A stretch of 47,923 nt of DNA from Streptomyces sp. AC512_CC834 (lineage in GTDB: Bacteria; Actinomycetota; Actinomycetes; Streptomycetales; Streptomycetaceae), in contig NZ_JAGMUO010000104.1 in the NCBI RefSeq assembly GCF_019049325.1, positions 1-47,923 on the forward strand. The letters run 5' to 3'. The position numbers and the translations under genes were made by a program. Positions 26,185 through 34,695 of the stretch are shown piece after piece. The notes beneath the pieces were generated by a model. That model was given only the letters and a program-made list of their open reading frames with translations. It was not told the DNA's origin and made no database searches. Numbering within the stretch: the first letter of the stretch is position 1; the number at the start of each line of letters is the position of its first letter.

Positions 26185-26319
26185 CCCGTCCCGTCGCCCG
26201 CGCGCCGAGATCGCTGACCTTGGTGCGTACGCAGCGCGGAACTCGCGTCGGCTGAGACCCTGAGCGAGCCGCACGTGCACCGTGTCATCCGTCACCTGGA
26301 CCTGGGAGTGCCCGCGTGA
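26185..26319 (+). pseudogene. 3' remnant of the gene coupled to the flavoprotein
   Basis: After the DUF5753 remnant, one frame reads PSRRPRAEIADLGAYAA. A second frame, entered by a shift near 26236, reads AELASAETLSEPHVHRVIR and then HLDLGVPA, and its TGA at 26317-26319 overlaps the flavoprotein GTG (GTGA). Together they look like one helical protein tail carrying a frameshift. The precise stop-start overlap shows this was the upstream partner of the flavoprotein gene. Its identity is not recognised. Confidence 0.4.
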
Positions 26320-26861
26320 GTGATCAGCAGGACAAGCCGTTCCTCCAGATCGTGGTCTGCGCGGCCGGGGTCGCAGCCGACGTCGGCCGGCTGATCACCG
26401 CGGCACAGGAACGGCACTGGGACGTAGGCGTCGTCGCCACCCCGCAAGGGCTCGGCTTCCTGGACGCGGAGGCGATCGAGGCCCAGATCGGCCGCCCCGT
26501 CCGTTCGGCCTGGCGGTCACCGGGGGAGCCGCGCCCGAGTCGGCCGGCGGATGCGGTCGCGGTCGCCCCGGCCACCTTCAACACGGTCAACAAGTGGGCC
26601 GCCGGAATCTCCGACAACCTCGCGCTGGGCATCCTGTGCGAGGCCCCGGCGATGGGCGTTCCGGTCGCAGTGCTGCCGTACCTGAATTCCGCCCAGGCCG
26701 CCCACCCCGCCTATCGCCGGAGTCTGGACGTGCTGCGCGAGATGGGCGTCCTGATCGGTTCCTACGAGCCCCACCGGCCGAAGGCGGGCGGCGGGGCCGA
26801 GCGCTACCGCTGGGAGGAAGTGCTGGAACTGCTTGCTCCCACGCTGTCCGTCAGGTCGTGA
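26316..26861 (+). CDS. Flavoprotein of the phosphopantothenoylcysteine decarboxylase-like fold
   Basis: A 181-residue HFCD-type flavoprotein. It has LQIVVCAAGVAADVGRLI at the start and the FMN-site sequence AVAPATFNTVNKWAAGISDNLALGIL near 87-112, followed by PVAVLPYLNSAQAAHPAYRRSL. Related domains decarboxylate cysteine-containing substrates, but this short stand-alone form is common and uncharacterised in Streptomyces. The GTG start overlaps the stop of a damaged upstream frame. It remains intact although its former operon partner appears broken. Confidence 0.75.
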   Translation: MSDQQDKPFLQIVVCAAGVAADVGRLITAAQERHWDVGVVATPQGLGFLDAEAIEAQIGRPVRSAWRSPGEPRPSRPADAVAVAPATFNTVNKWAAGISDNLALGILCEAPAMGVPVAVLPYLNSAQAAHPAYRRSLDVLREMGVLIGSYEPHRPKAGGGAERYRWEEVLELLAPTLSVRS

Positions 26862-26895
26862 TCAGGCCCCCGCCCGATCCGCAAGAAACCCCGGC

Positions 26896-27327
26896 TCAGG
26901 GCCACACCAGGCAATACGGCTGATGCCCCGCCTCGTGCAGCCGGTGTGAGAAGTCCTGCCACTCGTGCAGGAGCTGGTACACGTTGAACGCGTCGCGCGG
27001 GCCGCCCCGGTCCGGGACCGTGGACCAGATGAAGGCGGCCGCGCCGACCGCCTCCTCGCCGATGCCGCGCAGGGGGTCGACGACGGTCATCGGGAGTTTC
27101 ACGACGGCGTAGTCGGGGTGCAGGACGACCAGTTCCAGTGGGGGGACCTTGTGCAGGGGGACGCCCTCGATGCCGGTGAGGACCATGGCGGCCATGGTCT
27201 CCGGCTTGATCTTGGTGAACATGCCGTTCATCCCGAGCTCGTCGCCGCCGAGTTCCTCGGGGCGCATCGAGATCGGGACGCGGGCCGCGGTCGCGCCGTC
27301 GGGCGCGCCGAAGTACTTGTAGGTCAC
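26896..27327 (-). CDS. Conserved hypothetical protein
   Basis: A 143-residue soluble protein with no recognised domain. It starts VTYKYFGAPDGATAARVPISM, contains ELVVLHPDYAVVKLPMTVVDP, and ends HEAGHQPYCLVWP. The composition is normal coding sequence with balanced hydrophobic strands, unlike the shadow frames nearby. The GTG at 27327 is chosen because it overlaps the TGA of a small upstream frame (GTGA at 27324-27327); a GTG at 27333 is an alternative. It is convergent with the flavoprotein gene. Confidence 0.6.
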   Translation of the reverse strand: MTYKYFGAPDGATAARVPISMRPEELGGDELGMNGMFTKIKPETMAAMVLTGIEGVPLHKVPPLELVVLHPDYAVVKLPMTVVDPLRGIGEEAVGAAAFIWSTVPDRGGPRDAFNVYQLLHEWQDFSHRLHEAGHQPYCLVWP

Positions 27328-27530
27328 CCCCACCCGACCACCATTCCTGCTCTCCGCCCCCAGCCGGTCGGTCCGCCGGTCGGCCCGGTCGGGCTCGCTC
27401 GGTGTGCCGTGTGTCTGACGTGCTTCGGACGCTTCCTCCGCCTCGCGTCGGTGCCTTCCCCGCCGGGCACGTCGAGGACCCAGGTCGTCGGTCCCCTCGC
27501 CCAGTCCGCCACCGCGATGCATATCTCCAC
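27324..27530 (-). CDS. Possible small coupled ORF
   Basis: A 68-residue frame starting with GTG at 27530 (VEICIAVADWARGPTTWVLD) whose stop overlaps the start of the next gene by GTGA. The N-terminal half looks protein-like; the second half is Arg/Pro/Gly-rich and may be noncoding in character. No strong ribosome site is seen. The exact stop-start coupling is the main support. Function unknown. Confidence 0.35.
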   Translation of the reverse strand: MEICIAVADWARGPTTWVLDVPGGEGTDARRRKRPKHVRHTAHRASPTGPTGGPTGWGRRAGMVVGWG

Positions 27531-27861
27531 CCGACTGCTTTTCTAGGACGCGTGGCCCCCGCCGCGCAACCCGATCATCGTGTCAGTGACCTCCCCCACG
27601 TCCGCTCGGCGAAACGTGCGGTGAAACATATGTCCGCAGGACGCCGGCGGCCGCTCTCCACGCCGCCCTGGTGAGCTGTGTGGACGGGCTCCAGTCTGGC
27701 AGACGGTACGGCGGTCGGGGCGGTTGTCTACCCTGAGGAGGTCACCCTGGGCAACCAGAGGCCGGGCACGGGCCGAGCAGGGTCCGAGCAGGGTCCGAGC
27801 GGAGCCCGAGCAGAGTCCGATACGTCGGAGAAGGTCAAGAAGGTCGGAGAAGTCGCAGGTC
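27531..27861. other. Divergent region upstream of hemL with an 11-bp repeat
   Basis: No gene is supported in these 331 bases. A block at 27771-27821 repeats GGTCCGAGCAG-like 10-11 base units about five times and ends 40 bases before the hemL ATG. The hemL frame is open upstream through this block, but the translation is an Arg/Glu low-complexity string. I cannot place a promoter confidently. Confidence 0.5.
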
Positions 27862-29178
27862 ATGAGCGAACTGGCATATCCATACGAAGTACCGGCCTCG
27901 CAGGCTCTGTTCGACCGTGCGGCGGCCGTCACGCCCGGCGGTGTGAACTCCCCGGTGCGGGCCTTCCGCGCCGTCGGCGGCACGCCCCGGTTCATGGTGT
28001 CCGGCACGGGGCCGTATCTGACCGACGCCGACGGGCGGGAGTACGTCGACCTGGTCTGCTCCTGGGGGCCGATGATCCTCGGGCACGCCCACCCCGAGGT
28101 GATCGCCGCGGTGCAGGACGCGGTGGCGCGCGGGACGTCGTTCGGTACGCCCGCCGAGGGTGAGGTCGCGCTCGCGGAGGCGATGGTCGAGCGGGTCGCC
28201 CCGCTGGAGCAGGTGCGGCTCGTGTCCAGCGGGACCGAGGCCACCATGTCCGCCATCCGGCTCGCGCGCGGGTTCACGCGGCGCACCAAGGTGATCAAGT
28301 TCGCCGGGTGCTACCACGGTCACGTCGACTCGCTGCTGGCCGCCGCCGGCTCCGGCGTCGCCACCTTCGCGCTGCCCGACACCCCCGGTGTCACCGGCGC
28401 CCAGGCGAGCGACACGATCGTGCTGCCGTACAACGACCTGGAGGCCGTGCACGCCGCCTTCGCCGCCCACCCCGGCGAGATCGCCTGCGTGATCACGGAG
28501 GCGTCCCCCGGCAACATGGGCGTCGTGCCGCCGCTGCCCGGGTACAACCAGGGGCTGAAGGACGCGTGCGCCGCGGGCGGCGCGCTGTTCGTCTCCGACG
28601 AGGTCATGACCGGGTTCCGGACCAGCCGGGCCGGGTGGTACGGCGTCGAGGGCGTCGTTCCCGATCTGATGACCTTCGGGAAGGTCATGGGCGGTGGGTT
28701 CCCGGCCGCGGCCTTCGGCGGGCGGGCCGACGTCATGGCGCACCTCGCCCCCGCCGGGCCCGTCTACCAGGCCGGCACCCTCTCCGGAAACCCCGTCGCC
28801 ACCGCCGCCGGTCTCGCCCAGCTACGGCTCCTCGACGACGCGGCGTACGACACGGTCAACGCCGTGTCGGCGCGGATCCAGTCGCTCGTCACCGAGGCGC
28901 TCGCCAAGGAAGGCGTAGCGCACACGCTGCAGAGCGCCTCCAACATGTTCTCCGTGTTCTTCACCGACCGGCCGGTCACCAACTACGACGAGGCCAGGGC
29001 GCAGGACTCCTTCCGGTTCACCGCCTTCTTCCACTCGCTCCTCGCGAACGGCGTCTATCTGCCGCCCTCCTCCTTCGAGTCCTGGTTCGTGTCCACCGCC
29101 CACGACGAGCGGGCCGTCCAGCGCATCGCCGACGCCCTTCCGGCGGCGGCCCGCGCGGCCGCGGAGGCAAAGGCATGA
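27862..29178 (+). CDS. hemL: Glutamate-1-semialdehyde 2,1-aminomutase
   Basis: A 438-residue class III aminotransferase that converts glutamate-1-semialdehyde to 5-aminolevulinate in tetrapyrrole synthesis. Diagnostic sequences are VTPGGVNSPVRAFRAVGG at about 23, SSGTEATMSAIRLARG for cofactor phosphate binding, and MTFGKVMGGGFPAAAFGG with the PLP lysine at 274. The C-terminal FFTDRPVTNYDEA region completes the family length. The ATG at 27862 matches the family N-terminus. It overlaps the following phosphatase-family gene by ATGA. Confidence 0.95.
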   Translation: MSELAYPYEVPASQALFDRAAAVTPGGVNSPVRAFRAVGGTPRFMVSGTGPYLTDADGREYVDLVCSWGPMILGHAHPEVIAAVQDAVARGTSFGTPAEGEVALAEAMVERVAPLEQVRLVSSGTEATMSAIRLARGFTRRTKVIKFAGCYHGHVDSLLAAAGSGVATFALPDTPGVTGAQASDTIVLPYNDLEAVHAAFAAHPGEIACVITEASPGNMGVVPPLPGYNQGLKDACAAGGALFVSDEVMTGFRTSRAGWYGVEGVVPDLMTFGKVMGGGFPAAAFGGRADVMAHLAPAGPVYQAGTLSGNPVATAAGLAQLRLLDDAAYDTVNAVSARIQSLVTEALAKEGVAHTLQSASNMFSVFFTDRPVTNYDEARAQDSFRFTAFFHSLLANGVYLPPSSFESWFVSTAHDERAVQRIADALPAAARAAAEAKA

Positions 29179-29903
29179 GCGGCGACGGCATCAGCGGCGA
29201 CGGCATGAGCAACGGCAACCGTGACAGCGGCGAAGAGCTGACCGTCGTCCACGTCATGCGGCACGGCGAGGTCGAGAACCCCACCGGCGTCCTCTACGGC
29301 CGGCTGCCCGGTTACCACCTCTCCGAGCTGGGCCGGCGCATGGCCGACCGGGTCGCCGAGCACCTCGCCCCCCGCGACGTGACGTACGTCGTGGCCTCCC
29401 CGCTGGAGCGGGCGCAGGAGACGGCGACGCCCATCGCCAAGACGCACGGGCTCGACCTCGACACCGACGCCCGGCTCCTCGAGGCCGAGAACGTCTTCCA
29501 GGGCAAGACCTTCGGCATCGGCGACGGCGCGCTGCGCCGGCCCGCCAACTGGAAGCACGTGGTCAACCCCTTCAAGCCGTCCTGGGGCGAGCCGTACGTC
29601 GACCAGGTCGTGCGGATGAAGGGCGCCCTGGACGCGGCCCGGGACCGGGCGCGCGGGCACGAGGCCGTGGTCGTCAGTCACCAGTTGCCGATCTGGATCC
29701 TGCGTTCGTACGTCGAGCGGCGGCGGCTGTGGCACGACCCGCGCAAGCGGCAGTGCACGCTGGCGTCCCTGACGACGTTCACGTACCGGGGCGACCGGAT
29801 CGTCTCCGTCGGCTACACCGAGCCCGCCCGCGACCTCGTCCCGGCCCACCTTCTCGCGGGGGCCAGGCCCGTGAAGGGACAGGGGAAGGCCTACGGGGCC
29901 TGA
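29175..29903 (+). CDS. Histidine phosphatase family protein
   Basis: A 242-residue phosphoglycerate mutase-like protein. The catalytic RHG motif is VHVMRHGEVENPTG at about residues 25-38, and the second catalytic His lies in AVVVSHQLPIWI near 163. The N-terminus has an extra low-complexity tail (GDGISGDGMSNG) from a short DNA repeat. Its start overlaps the hemL stop, so expression is tied to haem synthesis, but the substrate is unknown. Confidence 0.88.
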   Translation: MSGDGISGDGMSNGNRDSGEELTVVHVMRHGEVENPTGVLYGRLPGYHLSELGRRMADRVAEHLAPRDVTYVVASPLERAQETATPIAKTHGLDLDTDARLLEAENVFQGKTFGIGDGALRRPANWKHVVNPFKPSWGEPYVDQVVRMKGALDAARDRARGHEAVVVSHQLPIWILRSYVERRRLWHDPRKRQCTLASLTTFTYRGDRIVSVGYTEPARDLVPAHLLAGARPVKGQGKAYGA

Positions 29904-30089
29904 GGGTCGGCCGGTCCCGTCCCACCGCCGAGGGTCGTCCCGGTCCCTGAGAGGGTCGTCCCGTCCCGCCGCCCCAGGTCCGTTCCTGTGGGTCCGCTGT
30001 TACTCAATCCGCACAAATTTCCGGAACCCGCTCGTTCGTCGCGTCCTCTCACCTAGTGACCACCCAAGGACGCGACGAACGAGGTTGCG

Positions 30090-31388
30090 ATGCGCACTTC
30101 CAACCGCACTCTCACCCGCAGGGGGATACTCGGACTCGGCGCGGGCGCCGCGGCCGCCGCCGGGCTCGCGGGCTGCGGATCCGGCTCCGGCTCATCGGGG
30201 GACGGCTCGCACCAGGCCGGCGATGCCGGGAAGCCCTCGCCCTCCGGCAGCGACAAGGCCCCCGCGAAGCCCATCGGTGACGGCTCCACGTCGTACACCG
30301 GCAAGCAGCCGCACCAGCCGGATGCGCCCGTGCCGCTGGAGCCCGGCCAGACCCCGCCGCAGTTCGTCGTCTTCTCCTGGGACGGGGCGGGCGAGGTCGG
30401 CAACGGGCTCTTCCCGCGCTTCCTGGACCTCGCCCAGGAGCACGGCGCGCACATGACGTTCTTCCTCTCGGGCCTGTATCTGCTGCCCGAGTCGAAGAAG
30501 CGCCTCTACGACCCGCCGAACAACCAGCGCGGCGCCTCCGACATCGGCTACCTCACCGACGAGCACATCAAGGCGACGCTGAAGAACGTCCACCGGGCCT
30601 GGCTGGACGGCCACGAGATCGGCACCCACTTCAACGGCCACTTCTGCGCGGGCGGCGGCAGCGTCGGCAACTGGACGTCCGCGCAGTGGCGCAGCGAGAT
30701 CGACCAGGCGAAGTCCTTCGTGAAGGAGTGGCGGACCAACAGCGGCTGGACCGACCTGCCGTCCCTGCCCTTCGACTACGACAAGGAACTCGTCGGCGGC
30801 CGCACGCCCTGTCTGCTCGGCCAGGACAAGCTGCTGCCCACCGCCCGTGAGCTGGGCTGGCGCTACGACGCCTCCTCGCCCGGCGGCCGTCAGGTGTGGC
30901 CGGCGAAGAAGGACGGGATCTGGGACCTGCCGTTGCAGCAGATACCCTTCCCCGGCCACTCCTTCGAGGTCCTCTCGATGGACTACAACATCCTCGCCAA
31001 CCAGTCGGTCAACTCGACCAACGCCCCCGCGCACAACTACCCGGGCTGGCGCAAACAGGCCACAAAATCGTATATATCCGGCTTCAAGCGGGCGTACGAG
31101 TCGAACCGGGCACCCTTCTTCATCGGCAACCACTTCGAGGAGTGGAACGGCGGCATCTACATGGACGCCGTGGAGAGCGCCCTCAAGCACATCGCGCAGG
31201 AGAAGGAGAAGGGCGGGGACATCCGGCTCGTCTCCTTCCGCCAGTTCACCGACTGGCTGGACGTGCAGAAGCCGGAGGTGCTCGACAAGCTCCGCACCGT
31301 CGAGGTGGGACAGCAGCCCGCCGGTGGCTGGAACGCGTTCCTCAAGGACTCGCCGGCCAGCTCGGGAGCGCCCTCGAACGCCGCCTGA
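30090..31388 (+). CDS. Tat lipoprotein, polysaccharide deacetylase-like
   Basis: A 432-residue exported protein. The signal has the twin-arginine motif LTRRGILGLG, an Ala/Gly-rich hydrophobic core, and the lipobox LAGC at about residue 29. A Gly/Ser/Pro linker follows to about 90. The domain after that resembles a polysaccharide deacetylase: FVVFSWDGAGE takes the place of the Asp motif, HMTFFLSG follows, and GHEIGTHFNGHF resembles the metal His motif. It sits between the hemL pair and the cytochrome c maturation genes. A cell-wall glycan substrate is inferred only. Confidence 0.75.
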   Translation: MRTSNRTLTRRGILGLGAGAAAAAGLAGCGSGSGSSGDGSHQAGDAGKPSPSGSDKAPAKPIGDGSTSYTGKQPHQPDAPVPLEPGQTPPQFVVFSWDGAGEVGNGLFPRFLDLAQEHGAHMTFFLSGLYLLPESKKRLYDPPNNQRGASDIGYLTDEHIKATLKNVHRAWLDGHEIGTHFNGHFCAGGGSVGNWTSAQWRSEIDQAKSFVKEWRTNSGWTDLPSLPFDYDKELVGGRTPCLLGQDKLLPTARELGWRYDASSPGGRQVWPAKKDGIWDLPLQQIPFPGHSFEVLSMDYNILANQSVNSTNAPAHNYPGWRKQATKSYISGFKRAYESNRAPFFIGNHFEEWNGGIYMDAVESALKHIAQEKEKGGDIRLVSFRQFTDWLDVQKPEVLDKLRTVEVGQQPAGGWNAFLKDSPASSGAPSNAA

Positions 31389-31454
31389 AATGCGGGTTTC
31401 CGCCCGTGAGGGGGGTGCGCAAGATCCCTGGAACGGACATGCGAAACTTTTCAC

Positions 31455-32168
31455 ATGAGTGCCGCCAGCCGCGCCCCCCTGCGCTCGAACCGCTCGAACC
31501 GCTCGGACAGCTCGAATCGCTTGAGCCGCTCGAACCGCTCGAATCGCCCGAGTCGCACGTCCGGGGGCGGCATCACCGCCCGCGCCCGTCGCCGGGTCGT
31601 CCTGACCACCGGCGCCGCCGCGGTCGTGCTGCTCGCCACCGCCTGCAGCTCGGGCGGCACCTCGGGCGGCGGCGGCGACACCGGCTTCGTCACCGGCGCG
31701 GACGGCATCTCCACCGTCGACAAGGGTGAGCGGGCCGACGCCCCCGACCTGTCCGGCAAGACGGTCGACGGAGGACAGCTCGACGTCGACGACTACAAGG
31801 GCAAGGTCGTCGTCCTCAACGTGTGGGGATCCTGGTGCCCGCCCTGCCGCGCCGAGGCCAAGAACTTCGAGACGGTCTACCAGGACGTCAAGGACCAGGG
31901 CGTCCAGTTCGTCGGCATCAACACCCGCGACACGTCCACCGGACCGGCCCGCGCCTTCGAGAAGGAGTTCGGGGTCAGCTACCCGAGCCTGTACGACCCC
32001 ACCGGCAAGCTGATGCTCCGCTTCGAGAAGGGCACCCTCAACCCGCAGGCCATCCCCTCCACGCTCATCATCGACCGGGACGGGAACGTCGCCGCGCGCA
32101 CCCTCCAGGCGCTCAGCGAGGAGAAGCTGCGCAAGATGCTCGACCCGTTCCTCCAGTCGGAGAAGTGA
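31455..32168 (+). CDS. resA: ResA/TlpA-type membrane-anchored thioredoxin
   Basis: A 237-residue lipoprotein-like reductase. The active site WCPPC is in LNVWGSWCPPCRAEAKNFE near 128-135. The lipobox-like LLATACSS follows a basic, hydrophobic signal. It would keep apocytochrome c haem-binding cysteines reduced outside the membrane. The N-terminus is unusual: before the signal are eight Ser-Asn-Arg-like triplets from a 9-bp DNA repeat, and no good ribosome site precedes the ATG. A later start nearer RARRRVVLTTG is possible. It heads the ccdA-resB-ccsB run. Confidence 0.88.
   Translation: MSAASRAPLRSNRSNRSDSSNRLSRSNRSNRPSRTSGGGITARARRRVVLTTGAAAVVLLATACSSGGTSGGGGDTGFVTGADGISTVDKGERADAPDLSGKTVDGGQLDVDDYKGKVVVLNVWGSWCPPCRAEAKNFETVYQDVKDQGVQFVGINTRDTSTGPARAFEKEFGVSYPSLYDPTGKLMLRFEKGTLNPQAIPSTLIIDRDGNVAARTLQALSEEKLRKMLDPFLQSEK
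31483..31554. repeat. 9-bp tandem repeat at the start of resA
   Basis: Eight imperfect copies of GCTCGAACC lie head to tail. In the resA frame they encode repeated Ser-Asn-Arg-like triplets between the assigned start and the lipoprotein signal. Copy number could vary among strains without breaking the frame. Confidence 0.85.
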
Positions 32169-32169
32169 C

Positions 32170-32940
32170 GTGTCCGCAGTGACCACGCTCGCCGTCGAGG
32201 GCTACAACGGCACGGTGCTGAACGGCGCCCTGCTCGTCGCCCTCCCCATCGCACTGCTCGGCGGTCTCGTCTCCTTCTTCTCGCCCTGCGTCCTGCCGCT
32301 CGTCCCCGGCTACCTCTCCTACGTGACCGGCGTCACCGGCACGGACCTCGGCGAGGCCCGGCGCGGACGGATGGTCGCCGGAGCCTCCCTCTTCGTCCTC
32401 GGCTTCACCGCCGTCTTCGTCTCCAGCGGGGCGCTCTTCGGCTACTTCGGCTCCACGCTCCAGGAGGAACGCGGCACCCTGACCAAGGTGCTCGGCGTGC
32501 TCATGATCCTCATGGGCGTCTTCTTCGTCGGCCTCATGCCCTGGTTCACCCAGCGCGAGTTCCGCTTCCACAAGCGCCCCGTGACCGGCCTGGTCGGCGC
32601 ACCCCTGCTGGGCGCGCTGTTCGGCATCGGCTGGACGCCCTGTATCGGCCCGACCCTCGCGTCCGTCCTGGCGCTCTCCGCCGACCAGGGCACCGCCGGC
32701 CGCGGCGCCATACTGACCGTCGCGTACTGCGTCGGCCTCGGCGTGCCCTTCGTGCTCGCCGCGGTCGCCTTCCGCAAGGCGCTCGGCGCCTTCGGCTGGA
32801 TCAAGCGCCACTATGTCTGGGTGACGCGGATCGGCGGCATCATGATGATCGCGACCGGCGTGCTGCTGCTGACCGGCGCGTGGGACAGCATCGTGCAGGA
32901 CATGCAGACCTGGTCCAACGGCTTCACTGTAGGGATCTGA
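32170..32940 (+). CDS. ccdA: Cytochrome c biogenesis protein CcdA
   Basis: A 256-residue membrane protein with six TM helices that passes reducing equivalents from cytoplasmic thioredoxin to extracellular ResA. The two redox cysteines lie in FFSPCVLPLVPGYLSY near residue 38 and GIGWTPCIGPTLASV near 158. The GTG start is 1 base after the resA stop. It belongs to the System II cytochrome c maturation set. Confidence 0.93.
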   Translation: MSAVTTLAVEGYNGTVLNGALLVALPIALLGGLVSFFSPCVLPLVPGYLSYVTGVTGTDLGEARRGRMVAGASLFVLGFTAVFVSSGALFGYFGSTLQEERGTLTKVLGVLMILMGVFFVGLMPWFTQREFRFHKRPVTGLVGAPLLGALFGIGWTPCIGPTLASVLALSADQGTAGRGAILTVAYCVGLGVPFVLAAVAFRKALGAFGWIKRHYVWVTRIGGIMMIATGVLLLTGAWDSIVQDMQTWSNGFTVGI

Positions 32941-32943
32941 CCG

Positions 32944-34695
32944 ATGAGCAACACCACCACGGGCAAGACCCCGACGACCGACGAGGACCAGGACCTCGGC
33001 GCCGCCGGCTCGCAGCTCTCCACCGCCCCCAAGGAGGAGGCCCCGAACCTCCCCTCACTCGGCGTCATCGGCTGGGCCCGCTGGTTCTGGCGACAGCTCA
33101 CCTCGATGCGGGTCGCGCTGCTGCTGCTCCTGCTGCTCTCGCTGGGCGCGATCCCCGGCTCGCTGATCCCGCAGGACGGCGTCGACGCCGTGAAGGTCGA
33201 GGAGTTCCGCCAGAGCCACGACATCCTCGGGCCGCTCTACGACAAGCTCGGCCTCTTCCACGTCTACGGCTCGGTGTGGTTCTCCGCGATCTACATCCTG
33301 CTGTTCACCTCCCTCGTCGGCTGCATCGTCCCGCGCACCTGGCAGTTCGTCGGCCAACTGCGCGGCCGTCCGCCCCGCGCCCCCCGGCGCCTGAACCGGC
33401 TGCCCGCCTACACCACCTGGCGCACCGGGGCCGAGCCCGAGCAGGTCCGCGAGGACGCGCTCGCCCTGCTGAAGAAGCGCCGCTTCCGCGCCCACACCGT
33501 CGGCGACGCCGTCTCCGCCGAGAAGGGCTACGTCCGCGAGGCCGGCAACCTGGCCTTCCACGTCGCGCTGATCGTCATGCTGATCGCGTTCGCCTGGGGC
33601 CAGTTGTTCAAGTACGAGGGCAACAAGCTGATCCTGGAGGGCGACGGCTTCTCCAACACCCTCACCCAGTACGACGACTTCAAGTCCGGCAACCTCTTCG
33701 ACCCGGACCACGACCTGGCCCCCTTCAGCTTCACCCTGAAGGACTTCCACGGCACGTACGAGGAGACCGGCCCCAACCGCGGCACCCCGCGCGTCTACGA
33801 GGCCAAGATCGACTACAGCGAGGGCGCCTACGGCGAGGAGCGCGCGACCACCATCAAGGTCAACGAGCCGCTGGACATCGACGGCTCGAAGGTCTACCTG
33901 GTCAGCCACGGCTACGCGCCCATCCTCACCGTCAAGGACGCCAAGGGCAACGTCGTCATGGACCGCGAGGCGACCGCCCTGCTGCCGCTGGACTCCAACG
34001 TCACCTCCTCCGGCGCCGTCATGGTCCGCGACGGCTACCGCAACGCCAAGGGGGAGAAGGAGCAGCTCGGCTTCAACGCCTTCTTCCTGCCGACGTACGG
34101 CGGCCAGGGCAGCACGATGCTGTCGACCTTCCCCGCGCTGAAGAACCCGATGCTCGCGCTCTCCGCCTACCACGGCGACCTCGGCGTCGACGCGGGCTTC
34201 GCGAAGAGCATCTACCAGCTCGACAAGGACAACCTGAAGGAGTTCAAGGACTCCGACGGCGAGCTGTTCAAGAAGCAGCTCAAGGTCGGCGACACCATGA
34301 CCCTCCCGAACGGCGCCGGCACGGTCACCTTCAACGGCGTCCAGGAGTGGGCGGGCTTCCAGGTCACCCGGCAGCCCGCCGGCGGCTGGGCCCTCGGCGG
34401 CGCCGTCGTCGCCATCCTCGGCCTCGCCGGCTCCCTGTTCATCCAGCGCCGCCGGGTCTGGGTGCGCGCGGTCAAGGGCGCCGACGGCGTCACGGTCGTC
34501 GAGATGGCCGGCCTCGGCCGCAGCGAGTCCGCCAAGGTCCCCGAAGAACTGGGCGACCTCGCCGGAATCCTGTACGAGCGGGCACCGGACGCGCCCGCGA
34601 ACGACGCGCCCGACAACGACGCGCCCAAGAACGACGACGACACCCCCGATACCCCCGACACCCACGTCGTATCTGCCGAAGGGGCTGAGAAATGA
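32944..34695 (+). CDS. resB: Cytochrome c biogenesis protein ResB
   Basis: A 583-residue protein. An N-terminal cytoplasmic tail is followed by TM helices near 56-75, 108-130 and 198-217. A large extracytoplasmic domain follows, and a last TM helix lies near 483-500. It matches ResB/Ccs1: SMRVALLLLLLLSLGAIPGSL at the first helix and FHVALIVMLIAFAWGQL at the third. With CcsB it forms the System II haem lyase. The start is 3 bases after ccdA and the stop overlaps ccsB (ATGA at 34692). Confidence 0.93.
   Translation: MSNTTTGKTPTTDEDQDLGAAGSQLSTAPKEEAPNLPSLGVIGWARWFWRQLTSMRVALLLLLLLSLGAIPGSLIPQDGVDAVKVEEFRQSHDILGPLYDKLGLFHVYGSVWFSAIYILLFTSLVGCIVPRTWQFVGQLRGRPPRAPRRLNRLPAYTTWRTGAEPEQVREDALALLKKRRFRAHTVGDAVSAEKGYVREAGNLAFHVALIVMLIAFAWGQLFKYEGNKLILEGDGFSNTLTQYDDFKSGNLFDPDHDLAPFSFTLKDFHGTYEETGPNRGTPRVYEAKIDYSEGAYGEERATTIKVNEPLDIDGSKVYLVSHGYAPILTVKDAKGNVVMDREATALLPLDSNVTSSGAVMVRDGYRNAKGEKEQLGFNAFFLPTYGGQGSTMLSTFPALKNPMLALSAYHGDLGVDAGFAKSIYQLDKDNLKEFKDSDGELFKKQLKVGDTMTLPNGAGTVTFNGVQEWAGFQVTRQPAGGWALGGAVVAILGLAGSLFIQRRRVWVRAVKGADGVTVVEMAGLGRSESAKVPEELGDLAGILYERAPDAPANDAPDNDAPKNDDDTPDTPDTHVVSAEGAEK

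Noticed and set aside
25556..26319. Insertion sequence as the cause of the gene remnants
   Set aside because: No transposase fragment or terminal inverted repeats were seen; a simple deletion and frameshifts explain it.
27724..27861. N-terminal extension of hemL
   Set aside because: The frame is open but made of repeat-derived Arg/Glu sequence; the family N-terminus begins at the ATG at 27862.
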